DNA of 64,000 nucleotides from Tubulanus polymorphus (Eukaryota; Nemertea; Palaeonemertea; Tubulaniformes; Tubulanidae), in contig NC_134035.1 in NCBI RefSeq assembly GCF_964204645.1, positions 9,672,501 to 9,736,500 of the forward strand. Reading direction: 5' to 3'. Numbering within the stretch: the stretch's first letter is position 1; the number at the start of each line of letters is the position of its first letter. Shown here piece by piece: positions 59,401 to 64,000 of this stretch. The translations under genes were made by a program, and so were the position numbers. The notes beneath the pieces are model-generated. The model did not search any database and was not told the origin of the DNA. It was given only the letters and a program-made list of their open reading frames with translations.

Positions 59401-60272
59401 AGATTTTAATTTTGTAACAGTTACAAACCCACCACACCTGCCATGAATGATACAGAGGGTTTTTGAGATAATTAATGATCAATTCACAAGTCTCAGACAT
59501 TTCTATCTATTTGATTTGTACAGTTCTCAATCTTCAGTTTCAATACACCACGACCGACATCCTTTATTTGATAGGTCTACGTGTGTTGTTTATTTGTTAC
59601 GCCCCAGTAATTCTCATTTTCAATTTTAAAATGTAAAGGTGAAGTCCGTAATGTATGTGCAGTCTGGACGAATACTTTTTGAAAAATTTCTGCCGATGAA
59701 ATATCCGTGATCAGATAAAATGTGTAAAATCCCACAATAATTGAATGATTGACTAAAAAGTTTATATGAAATGTAGAAATATTTCAGGCAGTTTCTACCT
59801 TTTTTTTCATCTAAAATGACATCATTCAAGATTGAAGAAGGGTGGCAGAAACCGTCCGAAATATTTCTACATCTTAAATGAACTTTTCAGTCATTCATTC
59901 AATCATTGTGGGATTTATCACTTATCAGGGGTAAGTAGTTCATTTTCATGTCTAAAGTGAAAAACTGGACTAAAATGAAGCCTAGACGATCTGTAAAATT
60001 GATCATAAAGGTGTTGGTCGGGAACACAGATTTGTGTCGGCATTAGGTAGAGTAACTATTGTGACCGTGTTTCGACTTACTTCAGCGACTGTCACTAAGA
60101 ATGAAGGGTATAGTTCGTGCATTAGGTGATTAGCCAGCATCAAATATACTAGCGATTCGGTATCGGTATTCAACCAGAAATATTCGCGGTAGTCTCCACT
60201 GAAGCCTGTGCCTGCAAAATAATTTATCAAATTTACTTAGGAGATACAACAAAATAATCACAATTTTTCCAC

Positions 60273-60371
<99 letters not shown>

Positions 60372-63300
60372 CAAAGAGACATTTGCAAAGCTGTATGTAT
60401 CCTACAATATCTGTGTGATGACACAGCGATGCTGTCAGGCAGACATTGTCCATGAAATGATTATTTATTCTTATTCGATTATTAATTCTTATTAAGTTTG
60501 TGTCAGCTAGAAAAATATGTTTGGTCATGCACAGATGTGTTCAATAACTAAGGCTTAGTAGCACAGTGCCCATGCTCAAAGTAATACATGTACATGCATT
60601 GATTGAGGGTGCTCCTCTGTAACATTGGGTCCTGATATTGAAGAAGGAGGTGGACTCTAGGATGAACAAGTCATCAGTGTGAAGGAGGACGAGTCCTCAG
60701 AATGAAGGAGGCACTGAGTCCTTATGATAAAGGAGGAACTGAGTCAATCTGAGTCCTCGGTGTGAAGGAGGAAATGACAACTCAGAGTGAAGGAGGAACT
60801 GACTACTCAGTGTGAAGGAGGAACTTAGCCAGGAGGAACTGACTGCTCAGCGTTAAGGAGAAACTGACAGGCACAGCATGAAGGAGGATCTGACTGATCA
60901 GTAAGAGAAAATTCATAGATCAATTATTCATAAATACCTAAACCGTGGCTGTGATAAAGCATCGAAGTAACTCCATCGAATCTGAAGCCATCGAAATGAT
61001 ATTCCTCGATCCACCAGCGTAGATTCGACAGTAAAAATCTCAGCACTTCCCAACTTAAAATTAGATATAAATTTCATTCATTTAGAGATACATGCAGGTT
61101 CTCTACAGATTACATAAAACAGTGAAACTTGAAACCCAGTTCCACAGTTATGTGTTAAGATTTGACTATGAGAATTTCAACTCATTGAAAATTAACTCTG
61201 AGTTAACTCTAACTCACAACTACAGAACAGGGCCCTGAAAACTGTTGAAATAGGTCCAATTTTAACTTGAACTTCATCTCTATTCATCATCAATTGACTT
61301 TAACAGGGTGGCCACTTTTCGCCCATTCACTCCCCGAGTTTTCTATGTAATTACACAAAATTCCCTGAGTAAATCAGAGAAATTCCTAGGGTTTAAGATG
61401 CTATAATTCATTCATTTTTCATTGAATCACGTACTGATAAAGAAGCGTAGTCATTAGCATCATCCGAAATCCCCAAATTTTCCAGGTTTTTGGAAAAACT
61501 TGTCAAATTCCCTGAGTTATTGCAAATTTTCTAGATAGTTTTAATTTCCTGAGTTTTCCAGGTTTTCCAGGTCAGTGGCCAGCTTGTTTAAGTTAAAACG
61601 AGTCCATAAATCCGACCCCCCGAATTCTAGAATCAACCCACACACATAAACATACCTCGAATAATTAAATAGTCTACTATCCCACAAATCGTGGTTACCG
61701 CGAGCACCGTCATGGAAGAAGCAACTGTCTGTACCGTCGAACTGGTTGATACCGTCGATCGTGTTTTTTGACGCGTGACTGTGTACGACATCGAGAAGCA
61801 CCGTTATACCGAGTTCGTGAGCTTTATCGATCATCTGTTTCAACTCTTCCGGAGTTCCGCACCGACTAGAACACAAGGAAAGCATTTAAAAGCGACATCG
61901 GTATTATAACACCTAGCCTATATCTGTAACTATGTTTCAGTCATCTCTACCTGGAGAGAAGTGATATTGGTATCACTACCCCTAGTCTATATCTGTAACT
62001 GTGTATCAGTCATCTCTCCCTGGAGAGAAGTGACATTGGTATTATTACCCCTAGCCTATATCTGTAACTGTGTATCAGTCATCTCTCCCTGGAGAGAAGT
62101 GATATTGGTATCATTACCCCTAGTCTATATCTGTAACTGTGTATCAGTCATCTCTCCCTGGAGAGAAAGACATTGGTATTATTACCCCTAGCCTATATCT
62201 GTAACTGTGTATCAGTCATCTCTCCCTGGAGAGAAGTGATATTGGTATCATTACCCCTAGTCTATATCTGTAACTGTGTATCAGTCATCTCTCTTCACTT
62301 GATAAGAAATCACATAAAGTGCTCAGGAGTAAATCAACAAGGCAAGTATCGGTACCTCAAACATCTCATGAAGAGCAGAGCAGGGATAAGAATAGTGTAT
62401 CTTGCCCAGGATAATCATAGCATTTACCTCGACGCAGCAAAGAAACTTGTGACTTGATAACCAAAACTACCATAATATGCATGTTCCATAACAGCCATTA
62501 CTTGTATTGCATTATACCCTACAATATAACAGATACCAGATTATAGGTTCAACTGTCCACTAACTTACTTATTTCAAACAAATGCTTAGGGCGGATGATT
62601 ACCGCCTTTGAAAAAAAAACACCAGGCCTGTGCCAAAGGGGTTCTAGGGATAACGAATGACTGGCTTGATCCATACATACAAGGTATTTGCTTACCGAGG
62701 TATTTGATACGGGGAAGTATGTTATCTTTGAAATGGGTGTACGACGCCACTTTTCCTTCCCATGATGAAATGCCCACGTGACATTCGTAAATGCGTAATC
62801 TATCAGGTTTATCAGGATGCGGATATTTCCAATCAAACGCCTGAAATACATTAAATGCAAACAGTTCACTATATCATAGAGCTGTCAATAATCGCAGAGA
62901 AAATGGTGGCAGAATTGACGAGCAACACTTGTAATTACTTCAATAATTTGTCCCTACAATCCAAATTCGAACCCAGGGGGCCAGTTCCATAGTCATCTTA
63001 AACTTTTCAACTTAAGACCAGTCTAAGAACATGCAAGTTCCATAGTCTATCTAACAATTTAAGACCAATCTCCAGACTTAAGCCTACTTTTGGACTAAGT
63101 TGACTGTGGAACTGGCCCCAAGGAACATGAAAATGGCTCCTGATATCCAATTGTTGCAAGATGTTACATGAAGTTAGATGAAATTAATCTAAACTCAACT
63201 CAAATATTGTATCATTTATAGTCATTAATAAGTGAAGTTTGACCCTCGAATTCCACATGATGCGCTCCACCAATGCTTTATCTTTAATCGATGAAGCCAT

Positions 63301-63952
63301 TTCACAAGCTCAATAATCAAATTTAAGTTTCAGTCCGACTCAACTCCTTTTCAATCAGTAATACCGGTACTTTAAAGAACGCTAGTTTTTGATCGATTTC
63401 CATTAAGAACTGTGGAACTGAGTTCAACTCGTATATTCGTACCTGCGGCGGATTCCAGAACACTTGATGATATATATTTGTCTTCTCAGCACGAGTGACG
63501 TATTTCGCCCACGGTGAAATACGATCCAATAGAGAATTATCTTTACTGACCACCAACAACTGAAAATAGACAACGATACTTATAACGGATTCTGGACTTT
63601 GGTCCGTCATTCAGCAATCATGGTGATTCAGCAATCAGGCTGAGGCAAAAATCTGGAATTTTTGCTTGTTGGCCTAAAAGTAAGCACTTTTGTGATACTT
63701 TTTTCATCAATTAAGACTGCAGCCCTTGTCATCCATAACACACTTATTAGCCAGAGAAATTAACAAATTAAAGCCCAGTTAGAGCCGGAATCTGGACACA
63801 ATACCCAGGCTTTCTATTTTTTTTTCACTGACTTACCTTGACAATACTGCCGTGTGGTATGGCACATGAGCCATCTGCATTAGCAGCTATTTTCACCTCC
63901 CATTTGCCGTAATCTAACTTGTCAAATTTGTACTGGAATTTGTCCCAATTAT
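55914..63952 (-). CDS. GBE1: 1,4-alpha-glucan branching enzyme (glycogen branching enzyme), partial
   Basis: Eleven exons on the minus strand join in phase: 63837-63952, 63443-63559, 62696-62840, 62428-62518, 61656-61865, 60938-61053, 60081-60211, 59133-59311, 58305-58507, 57439-57623 and 55914-56162, about 580 codons against about 700 in human GBE1. The enzyme cuts alpha-1,4 chains of glycogen and rejoins them as alpha-1,6 branches in the cytosol. The order is a CBM48-type N-terminal domain, the GH13 barrel, then the C-terminal all-beta domain. GH13 motifs are all present: [15 protein letters not shown] (nucleophile Asp codon 60975-60977), AEEVSGMP (Glu codon 60081-60083, at an exon edge) and YAESHDQ (Asp codon 58480-58482). 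The first exons lie beyond the window. The last exon is missing from my model; the frame at 55,914 ends at a palindromic GTACGT donor. Introns hold MITEs and satellites. Confidence 0.95.
56430..56487. repeat. (ATA)n microsatellite in a GBE1 intron
   Basis: About 19 trinucleotide units, AGTAATAATA onward. Confidence 0.9.
57439..57623 (-). CDS. GBE1: GBE1 exon: end of barrel
   Basis: Encodes [32 protein letters not shown] and KYGWLGAPQ, phase 1 to 0. Highly conserved in animal branching enzymes. Confidence 0.95.
57741..57840. mobile_element. MITE of the 'ttccacagttgtgagtta' family
   Basis: GGTTCCACAGTTGTGAGTTA at the left is mirrored by TTAACTCAGAACTGTGGAAC at the right. Single-ended or decayed relatives lie at 7,935-7,980, 23,480, 63,405 and (inverted pair) 61,135-61,235. 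Confidence 0.6.
58305..58507 (-). CDS. GBE1: GBE1 exon: GH13 motif IV
   Basis: Encodes [20 protein letters not shown] and [20 protein letters not shown], ending NFMG at GTGAGT. The Asp of SHDQ stabilises the transition state in GH13 enzymes. Confidence 0.95.
59133..59311 (-). CDS. GBE1: GBE1 exon: motif III loop and following helices
   Basis: Encodes [36 protein letters not shown] and [10 protein letters not shown]. The donor AAAA|GTACGT ends in phase 2, and the exon below supplies the third base of the Lys codon. Confidence 0.95.
59727..59918. mobile_element. Long palindromic MITE in a GBE1 intron
   Basis: AAATCCCACAATAATTGAAT at the left is mirrored by 'attcaatcattgtgggattt' at the right. 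The symmetry extends inward through 'atgtagaaatatttc' and 'gaaatatttctacat' to within about 40 bases of the centre. It shares its outer end with the 15,630 element. Confidence 0.7.
60081..60211 (-). CDS. GBE1: GBE1 exon: barrel segment to the acid/base Glu
   Basis: Encodes [19 protein letters not shown] and [12 protein letters not shown]. The final Glu codon, at the donor (GAA|GTAAGT), is the acid/base residue of motif III. Confidence 0.95.
60276..60369. repeat. (AT)n microsatellite in a GBE1 intron
   Basis: About 46 uninterrupted AT units. The YIYI open frames across it are artefacts. Confidence 0.95.
60640..60900. repeat. Degenerate 'gaaggaggaactgac' repeat in a GBE1 intron
   Basis: About nine diverged units of roughly 25-35 bp built on GTGAAGGAGGAACTGA and 'ctcag'. 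Purine-rich on the plus strand. Confidence 0.65.
60938..61053 (-). CDS. GBE1: GBE1 exon: GH13 motif II with nucleophile
   Basis: Encodes [20 protein letters not shown] then [13 protein letters not shown]. The Asp of RFD is the catalytic nucleophile in this family. Confidence 0.95.
61135..61235. mobile_element. Second intact MITE of the 'ttccacagtt' family
   Basis: CCCAGTTCCACAGTTATGTG at the left is mirrored by 'ctaactcacaactacagaacaggg' at the right. It differs from the 57,741 copy by several substitutions. Confidence 0.55.
61304..61588. mobile_element. Repeat of the 'gtggccact...ttccctgag' family
   Basis: Starts 'aacagggtggccactttt', ends 'ccaggtcagtggccagctt', with internal 'attccctgag' phrases, as in 12,194-12,478. 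Confidence 0.5.
61656..61865 (-). CDS. GBE1: GBE1 exon: GH13 motif I
   Basis: Encodes [33 protein letters not shown] and [11 protein letters not shown]. The Asp and His of DVVHSH form GH13 motif I at the active site. Confidence 0.95.
61935..62295. repeat. 69-bp satellite, about five units, alternating subtypes
   Basis: The core 'cagtcatctctccctggagagaag' is spaced at 69, 69, 69 and 68 bases. Units alternate between 'gatattggtatcatta...ctagtc' and 'gacattggtattatta...ctagcc', i.e. a 138-bp dimer is the real repeat. It lies in the GBE1 intron between 61,865 and 62,428. Confidence 0.85.
62428..62518 (-). CDS. GBE1: GBE1 exon: barrel segment with MEHAYY motif
   Basis: A short 91-nt exon encoding [20 protein letters not shown] and FFAAS. 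It is easy to miss because a plus-strand frame and a neighbouring 69-bp satellite overlap the area. Phases 1 in and 2 out fit both neighbours. Confidence 0.9.
62696..62840 (-). CDS. GBE1: GBE1 exon: start of catalytic barrel
   Basis: Encodes [20 protein letters not shown] and ILPRIKYLG, the first strand and loop of the GH13 barrel. Phase 0 to 1. Confidence 0.93.
62977..63119. mobile_element. MITE-like hairpin, 'ggggccagttcca' ends
   Basis: GGGGGCCAGTTCCATAGTCA at the left is mirrored by 'ttgactgtggaactggcccc' at the right. Inside, 'cttaagaccagtctaa' phrases are repeated. Its end resembles that of the 48,771 element (ggggccagttgc), so the two families may be related. Confidence 0.55.
63443..63559 (-). 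CDS. GBE1: GBE1 exon: CBM48 domain, part 2
   Basis: 39 codons, phase 0 to 0. Contains [13 protein letters not shown], the link between the N-terminal module and the barrel, and ends FWNPPQ. Confidence 0.9.
63837..63952 (-). CDS. GBE1: GBE1 exon: CBM48 domain, part 1
   Basis: Acceptor TTTGCAG|AT, donor GTCAAG|GTAAGT. It encodes [19 protein letters not shown] and IPHGSIVK, matching the carbohydrate-binding N-terminal module (KLDYGKWE is nearly invariant in animal enzymes). Confidence 0.9.
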
Positions 63953-64000
63953 CTGCAAAGATTGAGACATTCAATTATTGAATCGGCTAAATCTAAAAAT

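Noticed and set aside
60130-60528. Minus-strand frames with a long YIYI run
   Set aside because: Translation of an AT dinucleotide repeat inside a GBE1 intron.
61961-62457. Plus-strand frames with repeated [12 protein letters not shown]
   Set aside because: Translation of the 69-bp satellite; the second frame overlaps a real GBE1 exon on the other strand.

Overview
The window looks like genomic DNA from an invertebrate animal. Its genes are split by short GT-AG introns with ordinary polypyrimidine acceptors. The intergenic DNA is AT-rich and full of microsatellites, minisatellites, palindromic MITE-like elements and retroelements. The one household gene, a glycogen branching enzyme, is clearly animal-like. 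I cannot name the species; a lophotrochozoan such as a mollusc, annelid, nemertean or brachiopod fits best. No bacterial features (operons, ribosome binding sites, CRISPR) are present.

Bases 1-25,600 hold no gene I can identify. They contain dispersed repeats, a 109-bp remnant of a LINE reverse-transcriptase C-terminus (13,410-13,518), an inverted pair of tRNA-derived repeats (9,331-9,690), a perfect 82-bp palindrome (10,561-10,642), a long ATTC microsatellite (20,736-20,949) and a few isolated candidate exons.

Bases 25,633-47,050 are the most interesting part. By matching splice sites and reading phase by hand I can assemble one plus-strand gene of about 28 exons (25,799-44,671, roughly 1,770 codons). 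It encodes C2H2-like and SWIM-like zinc motifs, a KDZ-type (HMGXB3-like) transposase domain, a Josephin-like cysteine protease domain with Cys, His and Asp in place, six near-identical tandem copies of a 22-residue acidic exon, two PHD fingers, another Cys-rich module and an unknown C-terminus. A matching 33-bp motif in inverted orientation lies near both ends, so the whole unit may be a very large DNA transposon. This copy is broken. An 847-bp element with 9-bp target duplications sits six codons after the start. A full-length 6,016-bp BEL/Pao retrotransposon with LTRs that look identical sits three bases before a splice donor. Two exons carry in-frame TAA codons. Intron 1 contains about 92 copies of a 33/34-bp minisatellite whose unit resembles the terminal motif.

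Downstream, 49,298-50,416 (plus) is a single-exon type II membrane glycosyltransferase of family GT15 (Kre2/Mnt1-like), a family best known from fungi. Bases 55,914-63,952 (minus) hold eleven internal exons of the glycogen branching enzyme GBE1 with all four GH13 motifs. Its first exons lie beyond the right edge and its last short exon was not found. Its introns carry several MITEs, a 69-bp satellite and a long AT tract.
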